64,000 bases of DNA from Halalkalibacter alkaliphilus (GCF_023555415.1 NZ_JAKRYL010000008.1:62001-126000); one strand, 5' to 3'. Shown: positions 40,608 through 49,425, numbered from the stretch's first letter. Program-made: numbers and translations. Notes: generated by a model not told the origin, from the letters alone.

Positions 40608-40645
40608 CAAAAAGGATCAGATTCTAAAATCTGATCCTTTTGTTT
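40608..40645. terminator. Terminator near the selD 3' end
   Basis: AAAAGGATCAGAT (40610-40622) pairs perfectly with ATCTGATCCTTTT (40629-40641); T and A runs on the two sides make it usable in both directions. Confidence 0.75.
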
Positions 40646-40767
40646 GCAATTTGTATTGTTGGTTTTTCCACTAAAACCTAATTTATAGCTTATTTGTCAT
40701 GTTGAATTGCAGTTTCTCCCTCTCAACCGACACGTATTTATTTCCAAACTGGAGTGGTTTTTTGTTA

Positions 40768-41817
40768 TTACTTCACAATAATAGGCTTGTCTTTTTTCTC
40801 AGTAACTACACCTATTATAGACGCATGAGCACCTGTTGCTTGCATAGATTCAACATAACGTTTCGCTTCATCAGGAGGTAAACTGATAAGCAATCCACCT
40901 GACGTGATTGCGTCACAGAGGATGCTTTTTTCTACCTCTGTAATGTCTGATGAATAGTCCACACAGCCTTCGAGCCAACGCTCATTTGCTTTTGAGCCTC
41001 CTGGAACAATTCCTTTTTCAGCAAGTTCCTTTGTTCCCTCAAGCATTGGAATACGCTCCATCTCAAGTTCAAAAGTTACATCACTTCCATTGGCCATTTC
41101 ATAACTATGGCCTAAAAGTCCAAACCCAGTTACGTCCGTAACGGCATTTGGGTGTAACCCTTCTAGTTGCTCTGCGGCTTGTTTATTCAATAGAGCCATC
41201 GTTTCAGTAACAGCTTTTTCTTGATCTGGTGTTACAGCTTCGCGTTTAATCCCTGTTGTTAATATTCCAACACCAATTGGCTTTGTTAATACTAGGGAAT
41301 CACCAGCTTTAGCACCAACATTTTTGAAAATACGATCAGGGTGTGCAAGACCTGTAACAGATAACCCGAATTTTGGCTCTTGGTCATCAATTGAGTGCCC
41401 ACCAACAATGATGGCTCCTGCTTCTTTTGTTTTATCTGCTGCTCCACGTAAAATGTCTGCTAACGTTTCAGGTGGCAACTTCTTGATTGGAAAACCAACA
41501 ATGTTCATTACTGTTGTTGGCTTGCCGCCCATAGCATAGACATCACTTAAGGCATTAGCTGCAGCGATTTGGCCAAACATATATGCATCATCAACAACGG
41601 GTGTAAAATAATCGACAGTTTGAATCATTGCTAAATCATCTGTCAATCGGTATGCACCGGCATCATCAGATGTATCTAAACCAACAAGTAAATTAGGATC
41701 ATGTGTCTGTTTTGGTAAATGACGCAAAACTTGCGTCAGGTCTTCAGGACCAATTTTGCATCCTCAACCAGCTTTTGTTGAAAAAGAAGTTAAACGAATT
41801 TGTTCTTGTTTGTCCAT
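40768..41817 (-). CDS. selD: Selenophosphate synthase SelD, itself a selenoprotein (in-frame UGA)
   Basis: Read from ATG at 41817 (AGGAGGTG upstream) the frame gives MDKQEQIRLTSFSTKAG, then TGA at codon 18 (41766-41764), then GCKIGPEDLTQVLRHLP and on to TAA without other stops: 349 residues. The UGA falls on the catalytic position that is Cys or Sec in all SelD ('GC/UGCKI'). Other landmarks: 'LVGLDTSDDAGAY' (ATP/Mg site), 'VGGHSIDDQEPKFGLSVTG' and 'TDVTGFGLLGHSYEM'. SelD makes selenophosphate from selenide and ATP. A translator that stops at UGA would call only the part from 41727, losing the active site. Divergent from the Rdx selenoprotein gene. Confidence 0.95.
41720..41751 (-). promoter_or_regulatory. 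Candidate SECIS hairpins downstream of the selD UGA
   Basis: On the coding strand, GGTC-CTGAA-GACC lies 15 bases after the first UGA base, and directly after it an eight-base perfect hairpin TGACGCAA-GTT-TTGCGTCA (41738-41720). Bacterial SECIS elements lie in the coding region within about 15-45 bases of the UGA; which one SelB reads is not decided here. Confidence 0.5.
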
Positions 41818-41880
41818 TTTAGGACACCTCCTTATCTTACTTTGGAACACATATTAGTCTGTGTTTAATAAACAAATTTT

Positions 41881-41909
41881 TTGCATCGTTCATCATATTA
41901 TCCTACAAT
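41881..41909 (+). promoter_or_regulatory. Promoter of the Rdx selenoprotein gene
   Basis: TTGCAT (41881-41886), 17-base spacer, TACAAT (41904-41909), 37 bases before the ATG. Confidence 0.6.
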
Positions 41910-41945
41910 ATAGAGGAAACCAAAGTAAAGGAGTTTGATTCAAAC

Positions 41946-42188
41946 ATGGAATTCAAAGTATCTGTAGAATTTTGCATGATGTGAAACTACGCACCAAAAG
42001 CCGTGAGTTTCACGGACGAGCTACTTGATCACTTTCGTGGAAAAGTGAAAGAGGTAAAATTAGTAACAAGTGGCGGTGGCGTTTTTGAAGTAACCGTCAA
42101 TGATCAATTGGTTTACTCCAAAAAGGAAACAGGATCATTTCCTGACCCTAAAGAAGTAATTGAAATAATGGAAAAGATGGCTGAATAA
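41946..42188 (+). CDS. Rdx/SelW-like selenoprotein with a Cys-x-x-Sec motif
   Basis: An 81-codon frame from ATG at 41946 (AAGGAG 12 bases upstream) reads MEFKVSVEFCMM, TGA at codon 13 (41982-41984), then NYAPKAVSFTDELLDHFRGK, ending KEVIEIMEKMAE before TAA at 42186. C-M-M-U sits right after the first beta strand, as the C-x-x-U/C redox motif of the SelT/SelW/SelH (Rdx) family (PF10262); the 'VTSGGGVFEVTVN' and 'KKETGSFPDPKEV' parts also fit. The role is probably a thiol/selenol redox protein. A gene finder would report only a 61-residue tail from 42003. It lies between selD (divergent) and selA. Confidence 0.92.
41981..42013 (+). promoter_or_regulatory. Candidate SECIS hairpin of the Rdx gene
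   Basis: GTGAAAC (41981-41987), which contains the UGA, pairs exactly with GTTTCAC (42007-42013), leaving a 19-base loop with a possible inner CAC/GTG step. Position and size fit a bacterial SECIS. This explains why the UGA can be decoded by SelB. Confidence 0.6.
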
Positions 42189-42193
42189 ATAAG

Positions 42194-42219
42194 GGGTGAC
42201 GAATGAGTCACCCTTTTTT
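42194..42219 (+). terminator. Terminator between the Rdx gene and selA
   Basis: GGGTGAC-GAATGA-GTCACCC followed by TTTTTT begins six bases after the Rdx stop codon. It would end the short selenoprotein transcript and let only part of transcription reach selA, unless selA has its own promoter. Confidence 0.85.
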
Positions 42220-42243
42220 GGAAGAAGGGTGGTTCATAGTAAG

Positions 42244-43635
42244 ATGCGTCAATTATTACGACAAATACCTGCCATTCATGAATTGCAACAAGACCAGAAC
42301 TTTTTGCATTTGCTTGAAACAAGTAATGTGTCCAAAATGAAGTTAACAGAGTGGTTACAAGAGACGGTTGCTGATATTAGGAAAGAACTACTTGCAGGAG
42401 ACTTTCCCTTGGAAAACGATTCGATAAGAATTTCAGATATCATTTTTAAACGGTTATCAGATCGTCTTAGTTATCATTCAACATATAAAGTAAAACGTGT
42501 GATAAATGGAACTGGAACAGTGTTACATACAAACTTAGGTAGAGCACGTTTAAGTGATCAAGCGATTAAACAAGTAGTTGAGACAGCTTATTCATATTCC
42601 AATCTAGAATACAATCTTAATCAAGGCAAACGTGGTTCGAGGCATGAATTAATTGAAGATCTTGTTAAGGAAATGACCGGAGCTGAAGCAGCCATGGTCG
42701 TTAATAATAACGCTGCAGCTGTCTATTTGGTATTAAAGGCGTTTGCTAAAGGGAAAGATGTCATTGTTTCACGTGGTGAATTAGTCGAAATCGGCGGTTC
42801 GTTTCGTGTTTCGTCCATTATGGAAGAGAGTGGTGCTCATTTAGTAGAGGTTGGAACAACGAATAAGACGCATTATTATGATTATGAACATGCCATTAGT
42901 GAAGCGACTGCGATGATTATGAAAGTACATACGAGTAATTTTAAGGTGATCGGCTTTACAAAAGATGTCACGGTCGCAGAACTTAAACCATTAGCAAAAG
43001 CCCATGATGTTTTGCTTTATGAAGATTTAGGAAGCGGAGCCATTTATGATTTAAGAAATGATGGAATCGGGGATGAACCAACGGTAGTTGAAGCGTTAAA
43101 CAAAGGGGCAGACCTTGTTACGTTTAGTGGAGACAAGCTTTTAGGGGGTCCGCAAGCTGGCATCATCGCAGGGAAGAAAAAGTGGATAGATAAGTTAAAG
43201 AAACATCAGCTTGCACGTGTATTACGAGTCGATAAAATGACACTTGCGGCTTTAGAAGCTACATTGAAAGAATATGCTAATGAGGAAATGGTGAAAGAAA
43301 CGTTGCCTACGTTAAAATCTGTTTTATTGAAAAAAGATGAGATCCTCTCTCGTATTGATAAATTTTCGAGTGAGCTATCTCCTTTTTGGACCAAAAGGGT
43401 AAGGTCGGATGTATCTCAAGTAGGTGGTGGGACGATGCCTGATGTCACGCTCGATACTGCATTGCTACTACTATCAAATAGTAATTTTACAGCACAGGCT
43501 CTTCACAATCAGCTAAGACTTGGGACCCCTGCTATTGTATCACGAATTATAGAAGATCAAATTGCTCTAGACTTTCGTACGATAGAGGAGTATGAATTTG
43601 CAGATTTACATAGGCGTTTAAAAGAATTTGAATAG
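42244..43635 (+). CDS. selA: L-seryl-tRNA(Sec) selenium transferase SelA
   Basis: 463 residues from ATG at 42244 (AGGGTGG upstream), which equals the usual SelA length; the frame is open from a GTG at 42196 but that part would lie in the terminator. PLP enzyme of fold type I: 'NGTGTVLHTNLGRARLSDQA', 'VVNNNAAAVYLVL' and the PLP lysine in 'DLVTFSGDKLLGGPQAGII' (~295-312). It converts Ser-tRNA(Sec) to Sec-tRNA(Sec) with selenophosphate from SelD. Confidence 0.97.
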   Translation: MRQLLRQIPAIHELQQDQNFLHLLETSNVSKMKLTEWLQETVADIRKELLAGDFPLENDSIRISDIIFKRLSDRLSYHSTYKVKRVINGTGTVLHTNLGRARLSDQAIKQVVETAYSYSNLEYNLNQGKRGSRHELIEDLVKEMTGAEAAMVVNNNAAAVYLVLKAFAKGKDVIVSRGELVEIGGSFRVSSIMEESGAHLVEVGTTNKTHYYDYEHAISEATAMIMKVHTSNFKVIGFTKDVTVAELKPLAKAHDVLLYEDLGSGAIYDLRNDGIGDEPTVVEALNKGADLVTFSGDKLLGGPQAGIIAGKKKWIDKLKKHQLARVLRVDKMTLAALEATLKEYANEEMVKETLPTLKSVLLKKDEILSRIDKFSSELSPFWTKRVRSDVSQVGGGTMPDVTLDTALLLLSNSNFTAQALHNQLRLGTPAIVSRIIEDQIALDFRTIEEYEFADLHRRLKEFE

Positions 43636-43652
43636 CGAAAGGTGAGAGCAAG

Positions 43653-44147
43653 GTGGAAGGAAAACGCGCATCGGAATCAAAAACGGTCATGACAGACTTG
43701 GTGTTACCTCCTGATACAAATTATCATGGAACCATCTTCGGGGGGAATGTGATGGCTTATGTAGATAAGGTTGCGAGCATTACAGCCATGAGACATTCAC
43801 GTGCTATGGTCGTAACAGCTTCAAGTGATAGTTTGGACTTTATCTCTCCTATTAGAACAGGGGAAGCTATATGCTTGGAAGGTTTTATCACATATACAAG
43901 AAATACATCAATGGAAGTGTATGTAAAAGTTGAGGCTGAAAATTTATTAACTGGGGAAAAGCGGTTAACAGCCACGTCCTATTTAACGTTTGTTGCATTA
44001 GATAACGAGGGGAAGCCGACAAGTGTCCCTCCTGTTATTCCTGAATCAGAAGAGGAAAGGTGGCACTATGAAGGAGCTGTAGAACGATTTGAACAAAGAA
44101 ATAAAAGGAGGCAAACACGAAAGGAAAGGTTAAATCAATCAAGATAG
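43653..44147 (+). CDS. Acyl-CoA thioesterase (hotdog fold, YkhA-like)
   Basis: 164 residues from GTG at 43653 behind AAAGGTGA. 'PDTNYHGTIFGGNVMAYVDK' near residue 20 contains the catalytic N-x-x-G-x-(I/L)-x-G-G pattern with Asp of hotdog acyl-CoA hydrolases of the cytosolic type. The basic C-terminal tail is not part of the domain. Starts 17 bases after selA but is probably functionally unrelated. Confidence 0.88.
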   Translation: MEGKRASESKTVMTDLVLPPDTNYHGTIFGGNVMAYVDKVASITAMRHSRAMVVTASSDSLDFISPIRTGEAICLEGFITYTRNTSMEVYVKVEAENLLTGEKRLTATSYLTFVALDNEGKPTSVPPVIPESEEERWHYEGAVERFEQRNKRRQTRKERLNQSR

Positions 44148-44157
44148 TAAGCTTACC

Positions 44158-44200
44158 GGGGCGAAAAAAGGAGGGATTCCTTTTTTCGTCCCCTTTCTTA
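44158..44200. terminator. Bidirectional terminator after the thioesterase gene
   Basis: GGGGCGAAAAAAGGA and TCCTTTTTTCGTCCCC (one bulged T) pair between 44158 and 44193, followed by TTTCTT. Confidence 0.8.
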
Positions 44201-44214
44201 ATTACTATATACAG

Positions 44215-44346
44215 TTATCCTTCACCATTCGTTTGACTAACTTGATTTCTTTTCTTTACTTTTTTCGAACCACTTAAAGGTTCAGGCTGCCCAGAGTTTT
44301 TTGGTTGATTTCTACGTTGGTCTTTATAAGTATTATGCTCTGTCAT
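44215..44346 (-). CDS. sspP: Small acid-soluble spore protein P
   Basis: 43 residues; ATG at 44346 preceded by GGAGGG. '[17 protein letters not shown]' is the SspP signature as I remember it. A minor spore-core protein made in the forespore. It lies downstream of sspO in the same direction, as in B. subtilis, where the pair is divergent from the aconitase gene. Confidence 0.85.
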   Translation of the reverse strand: MTEHNTYKDQRRNQPKNSGQPEPLSGSKKVKKRNQVSQTNGEG

Positions 44347-44455
44347 CGCTAACATCCCTCCTCGGATGTAGTATAACTGGAAACAGCTGATGTATACGAA
44401 TATTAGGCGTTGTTTTTCACACCCTAAAACTGAGCTTTGTCAAAGGGGGGAGAAC

Positions 44456-44608
44456 ATGCAGCTCTCCAGTAAGCAACAAATAGTTGAACCGGGGCGTAAG
44501 GCAGTTGAGAAAGCTCGAAAAGCAGTCGGAAATATAAATGCACATGAAGCAGATTTCCGCGCGAAAAGAAATGACAACAATAAAGATATAGATTTTATTG
44601 ATGAGTAA
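44456..44608 (+). CDS. Small hydrophilic protein between sspP and sspO, 50 residues
   Basis: ATG at 44456 with a strong AAGGGGGGAG. The product is charged ('GRKAVEKARKAVGNINAHEA') and ends in an acidic tail. Not recognised. Its insertion between sspP and sspO on the opposite strand, and its composition, suggest another small spore protein, but that is only a guess. A terminator follows. Confidence 0.55.
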   Translation: MQLSSKQQIVEPGRKAVEKARKAVGNINAHEADFRAKRNDNNKDIDFIDE

Positions 44609-44640
44609 TTTACATCTGCATCTTTTTAGCAGATTTCCAC

Positions 44641-44678
44641 AAAAGAGGGGACTATCGCATGACGAATCCCCTCTTTTT
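44641..44678. terminator. Bidirectional terminator
   Basis: AAAAGAGGGG (44641-44650) pairs with CCCCTCTTTT (44668-44677) between the small plus-strand gene and sspO. Confidence 0.8.
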
Positions 44679-44680
44679 AC

Positions 44681-44815
44681 TTATTGACGCTTCTTCGTCT
44701 TTTTGTTGTGCTGGCGTTCCATTGTTGTTAAAGGCTCATTGGCAGTTTCTTCTTGGTGCTGCGCATTATAGTCAAGTACTCTTTTGTCTTTTTCATCTGG
44801 TTGTTGCTTCGCCAT
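44681..44815 (-). CDS. sspO: Small acid-soluble spore protein O
   Basis: 44 residues; ATG at 44815 behind GGGAGGTGG. 'YNAQHQEETANEPLTTMERQ' and the basic 'NKKTKKRQ' end match SspO (formerly CotK). Forespore-expressed minor spore protein. Divergent from aconitase, conserved synteny with Bacillus. Confidence 0.88.
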   Translation of the reverse strand: MAKQQPDEKDKRVLDYNAQHQEETANEPLTTMERQHNKKTKKRQ

Positions 44816-44999
44816 AATACCACCTCCCATTGTTGTAGGTTTTGTGTTTGTGACTGGGTTTATACAAGATAGTTAGCATGGCTGTTCCTCACAAAATAAG
44901 TTTTTCCACTTTTGGAAATTAACTTTAAAATTATTTAAAAAAATCATTTATTCTTCACACAAGTTTTGATATTCTAAAGAGGGACTGTTTTGTCGAATC

Positions 45000-45014
45000 A
45001 TTTAAGCGCTTTCT
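45000..45014 (+). promoter_or_regulatory. cre-like CcpA site upstream of aconitase
   Basis: ATTTAAGCGCTTTCT matches the 15-base cre consensus WTGWAARCGYWWWCW at all but one position (T for G at position 3). It lies about 40 bases before the -35 box, so its effect would not be simple promoter occlusion. Confidence 0.5.
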
Positions 45015-45052
45015 ATTTTGTCATAAAAATAGACAGTCTAGTCGGTCTGATT

Positions 45053-45081
45053 TAGACAATTTTTACAGTTTGCGGTATGAT
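45053..45081 (+). promoter_or_regulatory. Aconitase promoter
   Basis: TAGACA (45053-45058), 17-base spacer, TATGAT (45076-45081), then GGGAGGG before the ATG at 45107. Confidence 0.7.
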
Positions 45082-45106
45082 AGTCTTGTAAAGGGAGGGT
45101 ATACAT

Positions 45107-47821
45107 ATGTCAACGAAAAATGATGTATTCAAAGCAAAAACATCCTTTTCTTTGGATGGAAAGACGATTAATTATTACTCTTTAAAAGCACTAGAGGATG
45201 CTGGTCTAGGCAATGTAACAAAACTACCATATTCAGTAAAGGTATTACTAGAATCAGTTCTTCGCCAATATGATGGTTATGTAATTAAAGAAGAGCATGT
45301 TGAAAACTTAGCGAAGTGGGGAACAAACGAATTAAAAGAGATCGATGTTCCATTTAAACCATCTCGTGTAATTCTTCAAGACTTCACTGGTGTACCTGCT
45401 GTAGTAGACCTTGCTTCATTACGTAAAGCAATGGCGGACCTAGGTGGTAACCCAGATCAAATCAATCCTGAAATTCCAGTAGACTTAGTTATTGACCACT
45501 CAGTACAAGTTGATAAAGCTGGTACAACGGATTCTTTAGATTTCAATATGAATTTAGAGTTCCAACGTAATGAAGAGCGTTACCAATTCCTCAGCTGGGC
45601 AAAGAAAGCATTTGATAACTATCGTGCTGTACCGCCTGCAACAGGTATCGTTCACCAAGTTAATCTTGAGCATATTGCGAACGTTGTTCACGCTATCGAG
45701 CAAGACGGCGAGACAATCGCTTTCCCTGATACACTTGTAGGTACTGATTCTCATACAACAATGATTAATGGTATTGGTGTACTTGGTTGGGGTGTAGGTG
45801 GTATTGAAGCGGAAGCAGGAATGCTAGGACAACCATCTTATTTCCCAGTACCTGAAGTAATTGGTGTGAAATTCACTGGTTCACTCCCAAGTGGAACGAC
45901 AGCTACAGACGTAGCATTAAAAGTGACACAAGTACTACGCGAAAAGAAAGTAGTAGGTAAATTTGTTGAATTCTTCGGTCCTGGTTTAGCTGAAATGCCA
46001 CTTGCTGACCGTGCAACAATTTCCAATATGGCTCCTGAATATGGTGCAACTTGTGGATTCTTCCCAGTTGATGCTGAAGCACTGAACTACATGCGTTTAA
46101 CAGGTCGTTCAGAAGAGCAAATCAAGCTAGTAGAAGAATATTCGAAAGCAAATGACTTGTTCTACGTACCTGGAGAAACTCCAGACCCTACTTACACAAG
46201 TGTAGTAGAAGTGGATCTTTCTGAAATTGAAGCAAATCTTTCTGGTCCTAAGCGTCCACAGGATCTTGTTCCACTTTCTGACATGCAAAAATCGTTCCGT
46301 AATGCAGTTGTTGCACCACAAGGAACACAAGGTTTAGGCCTATCAGAAGACGAATTTAATAAAGAAGTAAAAGTTAGCTTCAAAGATGGCCGTGAAGCAG
46401 TTATGAATACTGGTTCAATCGCCATTGCCGCAATTACAAGCTGTACGAATACTTCTAACCCATACGTACTTATTGGAGCAGGGCTTGTAGCGAAAAAAGC
46501 AGTTGAACTAGGTCTTGAGGTTCCTGAGTTTGTAAAGACTTCTTTAGCACCAGGTTCTAAAGTAGTAACTGGTTACTTAACGGATTCTGGTTTGCTTCCA
46601 TACATGGAAAAACTAGGCTTCAATATCGTTGGTTACGGCTGTACAACATGTATCGGTAACTCTGGTCCATTAGAAGATGAAATCGAAGAAGCAATTGCAT
46701 CTAATGATTTAACTGTTACTTCGGTTCTTTCAGGTAACCGTAACTTTGAAGGACGTATTCATCCATTAGTAAAAGCTAACTACCTTGCTTCTCCACCATT
46801 AGTTGTTGCATATGCACTTGCAGGAACTGTCGATATCGACCTAAGAAATGATTCATTAGGTAAAGATAAAGATGGCAAGGACGTATACTTTGATGATATT
46901 TGGCCAACAGCAGACGAAATCGCGAAAGTGGTTCAAGAAACAGTAACACCTGAGTTGTTCCGCCGTGAGTATGAAAACGTATTTGCAAGTAATCCACGTT
47001 GGAATGAAATTGAAACAACTGATGATGCTCTTTATAAGTGGGATGCTGATTCAACTTACATTGCAAATCCTACGTTCTTCGAAAATCTGTCTCCAGATCC
47101 AGAAGATATTAAACCATTATCAGCTCTACGTGTCATCGGTAAATTTGGTGATACTGTAACAACTGACCACATTTCACCAGCAGGTGCAATCGGCAAGGAT
47201 ACACCTGCAGGTAAGTACTTAATCTCTAAAGGTGTTGAGCCTAAAGATTTCAACTCTTATGGTTCACGTCGTGGTAACCACGAAGTTATGATGAGAGGTA
47301 CATTTGCAAACATCCGTATTCGTAACCAAATTGCTCCTGGTACAGAAGGTGGTTACACAACTTACTGGCCAACTGGCGAAGTGACATCAATCTATGATGC
47401 AGCAATGAAATACAAAGAAGAAGGTACTGGCTTAGCTATTTTAGCTGGTAAAGATTACGGTATGGGAAGTTCTCGTGACTGGGCGGCCAAAGGTACAAAT
47501 CTACTTGGTATTAAAACAGTTATCGCTGAGAGCTATGAGCGTATCCACCGTAGTAACCTTGTTCTTATGGGTGTTCTTCCACTTCAATTTAAAGATGGCG
47601 ATAGTGCTGAATCTTTAGGTTTAACTGGAGAAGAGTCATTCGATGTTCAAATTACAAACGATGTAAAGCCGCGTGAAATCTTGAAAGTCGTTGCAACAGA
47701 TAAAGATGGCAAGCAAACTGAATTTGAAGTACTTGTTCGCTTTGATAGTGAAGTGGAATTGGATTACTACCGTCATGGCGGTATCCTACAAATGGTTCTT
47801 CGTAACAAGCTTGCAAATTAA
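45107..47821 (+). CDS. acnA: Aconitate hydratase (citB-type)
   Basis: 904 residues. The 4Fe-4S cluster ligands are in '[10 protein letters not shown]' (~440) and '[12 protein letters not shown]' (~505). The swivelling domain 4 has '[16 protein letters not shown]'. It isomerises citrate to isocitrate in the TCA cycle; in Bacillus the apo form also binds RNA. Codon use is more biased (many GGT, GTA, CGT) than in neighbours, in line with high expression. Confidence 0.98.
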   Translation: MSTKNDVFKAKTSFSLDGKTINYYSLKALEDAGLGNVTKLPYSVKVLLESVLRQYDGYVIKEEHVENLAKWGTNELKEIDVPFKPSRVILQDFTGVPAVVDLASLRKAMADLGGNPDQINPEIPVDLVIDHSVQVDKAGTTDSLDFNMNLEFQRNEERYQFLSWAKKAFDNYRAVPPATGIVHQVNLEHIANVVHAIEQDGETIAFPDTLVGTDSHTTMINGIGVLGWGVGGIEAEAGMLGQPSYFPVPEVIGVKFTGSLPSGTTATDVALKVTQVLREKKVVGKFVEFFGPGLAEMPLADRATISNMAPEYGATCGFFPVDAEALNYMRLTGRSEEQIKLVEEYSKANDLFYVPGETPDPTYTSVVEVDLSEIEANLSGPKRPQDLVPLSDMQKSFRNAVVAPQGTQGLGLSEDEFNKEVKVSFKDGREAVMNTGSIAIAAITSCTNTSNPYVLIGAGLVAKKAVELGLEVPEFVKTSLAPGSKVVTGYLTDSGLLPYMEKLGFNIVGYGCTTCIGNSGPLEDEIEEAIASNDLTVTSVLSGNRNFEGRIHPLVKANYLASPPLVVAYALAGTVDIDLRNDSLGKDKDGKDVYFDDIWPTADEIAKVVQETVTPELFRREYENVFASNPRWNEIETTDDALYKWDADSTYIANPTFFENLSPDPEDIKPLSALRVIGKFGDTVTTDHISPAGAIGKDTPAGKYLISKGVEPKDFNSYGSRRGNHEVMMRGTFANIRIRNQIAPGTEGGYTTYWPTGEVTSIYDAAMKYKEEGTGLAILAGKDYGMGSSRDWAAKGTNLLGIKTVIAESYERIHRSNLVLMGVLPLQFKDGDSAESLGLTGEESFDVQITNDVKPREILKVVATDKDGKQTEFEVLVRFDSEVELDYYRHGGILQMVLRNKLAN

Positions 47822-47830
47822 TAAAATTAG

Positions 47831-47868
47831 AAACCTTCTTTTACCTTCGGGTAAGAGAAGGTTTTTTG
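47831..47868 (+). terminator. Aconitase terminator
   Basis: ACCTTCTTTTACC-TTCG-GGTAAGAGAAGGT with a stable TTCG loop and six T. Confidence 0.85.
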
Positions 47869-47959
47869 CAGTTTTTACATAATACTTTTCAAATTATCAC
47901 TAATATAGAACAAAAACTTGTGCATATTAAAACTGATAAATAAGGAAAGTGAGGTAGAT

Positions 47960-48106
47960 ATGATGGGTCGTCAGAAAAAAGGAAATGCAAACGCACAAAG
48001 AAACAACAACGCTAAAAAACACGGAAAAGATAATCATCCTGAAACTGGATATGAAACATACGCTGAGCAAGAAGCACAGAAAATGAACCGAAATCAACGT
48101 TCCTAG
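47960..48106 (+). CDS. Small hydrophilic protein, 48 residues
   Basis: ATG at 47960 (a second ATG follows at once) behind GTGAGG. Rich in N, K, Q and G ('KKGNANAQRNNNAKKHGKDN'), a composition like minor spore proteins. Family not firmly recognised. Eleven bases before the DUF1657 gene. Confidence 0.6.
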   Translation: MMGRQKKGNANAQRNNNAKKHGKDNHPETGYETYAEQEAQKMNRNQRS

Positions 48107-48116
48107 GAGGGATAAG

Positions 48117-48329
48117 ATGACTGTTCAAACACAAATGCAACAAGCAATTGCCTCAGCGCAAAGCGTTCAAGCAAGTTTAGTGCAATTCTCTCTCGAAACA
48201 GAGAACCAACAGGCGAAACTGTTGTTCGAGAATTTAGCAGAGCAGCAAAAGAACATACTTACATTACTTGAGGGTAGATATCAACAAGTTTTGCAAGAAG
48301 AACCACAATTTAAGCACTCGAATCCCTGA
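48117..48329 (+). CDS. DUF1657 family protein
   Basis: 70 residues: 'MTVQTQMQQAIASAQSVQAS' and 'AKLLFENLAEQQKNILTLLE' are the two amphipathic helices of DUF1657. Members are often encoded beside YetF-like or SpoVA-like genes in spore formers, as here. Function unknown. Confidence 0.85.
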   Translation: MTVQTQMQQAIASAQSVQASLVQFSLETENQQAKLLFENLAEQQKNILTLLEGRYQQVLQEEPQFKHSNP

Positions 48330-48334
48330 TAAAT

Positions 48335-48420
48335 AGAGGTTGTCTCAAAAACAAGTTTCAGCTTATGTTGAGCATACCCTGTGCCTCATTACGAGTAGAG
48401 ACACTTATGAGGCAACCTCT
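48335..48420 (+). repeat. Imperfect hairpin in front of the YetF-like gene
   Basis: AGAGGTTGTCTCA (48335-48347) pairs with TGAGGCAACCTCT (48408-48420; one G-T) around a 60-base loop. It ends 40 bases before the next start codon, so it could be a leader structure or a terminator of the DUF1657 transcript. Confidence 0.5.
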
Positions 48421-48460
48421 TTACACCATGTATAAGAGAGGAAGAACGGAGGAGTTTAGA

Positions 48461-49180
48461 TTGTTTGACTTTTGGCTAGGAGCTGAAGGATTGCCGGTTT
48501 ACGGTCATATGATAAGAGCCATCATTGTGTACTTTTATATTTTTCTTATCGTTAAAGTGTTAGGACAGCGTTCAATGAGCTCTATTGATGCGCTTGACTT
48601 TATTTTTGGTGTTGTTATTGGTGATATACTAGGAGAGCCATTAACGGATGGAGAGCTTCCTCTAGCAGGGCCTGTTGGAGCTGCAGCGATGATTGCTGGA
48701 TTACATCTATCTTTATCTATGTTCGCTTTAAAAGCACCGCGATTTCGCAGGGTCATTGAGGATGAACCGATTATCTTAATGGAAAAAGGAAAAATTCTAC
48801 ATAAGGAGTTGAGAAAAGCTAAAATTACGTTAGAAGCCTTTTTGATGGACTTACGATTAAATAATGCGAGCGATTTGAACGAAGTCGATTATGCGATATT
48901 GGAGATGAATGGTTCAATAAGTGTAATTAAAAAATCAAATTATGATAGTGTCACTCCTAAAGATATGCAAATGAATGTGCCTTCGAAAGGGTATTCCTCT
49001 GTGTTAATTGAAGATGGAAGAATTATTGATGCAAATGTTGAAAAGTTTGGTACTTTAGAATGGCTTAGAGAACAAGTACACAAACATGGCTTTGCAAACC
49101 CTAGAGAGATCTTTTTAATGACCGTTGATGAAACAGGTCAGATTTATACGAGTCCTAAATCAAATAGCACTGAATCCTAA
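48461..49180 (+). CDS. YetF-like DUF421 membrane protein
   Basis: 239 residues from TTG at 48461 with GGAGGAG six bases upstream. Three N-terminal membrane helices ('IRAIIVYFYIFLIVKVLGQR', 'MSSIDALDFIFGVVIGDIL') followed by two soluble subdomains with 'EDEPIILMEKGKILHKEL' and 'NPREIFLMTVDETGQIY'. Matches the YetF/YrbG type. Members are found in the spore inner membrane; precise role unknown. Gene partner DUF1657 upstream. Confidence 0.85.
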   Translation: MFDFWLGAEGLPVYGHMIRAIIVYFYIFLIVKVLGQRSMSSIDALDFIFGVVIGDILGEPLTDGELPLAGPVGAAAMIAGLHLSLSMFALKAPRFRRVIEDEPIILMEKGKILHKELRKAKITLEAFLMDLRLNNASDLNEVDYAILEMNGSISVIKKSNYDSVTPKDMQMNVPSKGYSSVLIEDGRIIDANVEKFGTLEWLREQVHKHGFANPREIFLMTVDETGQIYTSPKSNSTES

Positions 49181-49237
49181 TGTATAAAAACACTTCTTTT
49201 TAGCCACAATGGTAAAAAGTTAAAGGAGTGTTTTGTC

Positions 49238-49378
49238 ATGAGAAGAGTCAGAAAATTATCATTTGAAGAATTAGTTAGAGAAAATAAAGAAAAGTTGCTA
49301 AGAGATAAAGAGGCTTTAGATCGTTTGGAAGAAAAATGGGAGCGAAAAAGAACGTCTGTTAATCAAATGGAGATATGA
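49238..49378 (+). CDS. FbpB-like small basic protein
   Basis: 46 residues; ATG at 49238 behind AAAGGAGTG. 'KLSFEELVRENKEKLLRDKE' and 'LDRLEEKWERKR' match the Fur-regulated basic protein family, which in B. subtilis helps the small RNA FsrA in the iron-sparing response. I see no clear Fur box upstream, so regulation is not shown. Confidence 0.7.
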   Translation: MRRVRKLSFEELVRENKEKLLRDKEALDRLEEKWERKRTSVNQMEI

Positions 49379-49425
49379 ATAGGAATGCTTTTTAGAGGTA
49401 ACCTATAGATAGGGAGGGGTTACTT

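Noticed and set aside
40768-41727. SelD as an N-terminally truncated gene starting at 41727
   Set aside because: Upstream of it the frame continues through one TGA into a proper start with a strong ribosome binding site, and the TGA falls exactly on the catalytic Cys/Sec position. Sec decoding explains it better than truncation or sequencing error, since selA, selB and selC are present.
42003-42188. A 61-residue ORF before selA
   Set aside because: It is only the part after the UGA of the Rdx selenoprotein; its GTG has no ribosome binding site of its own.
47831-47868. Iron-responsive element or riboswitch after acnA
   Set aside because: A simple stem with a TTCG loop and T run is a normal terminator.
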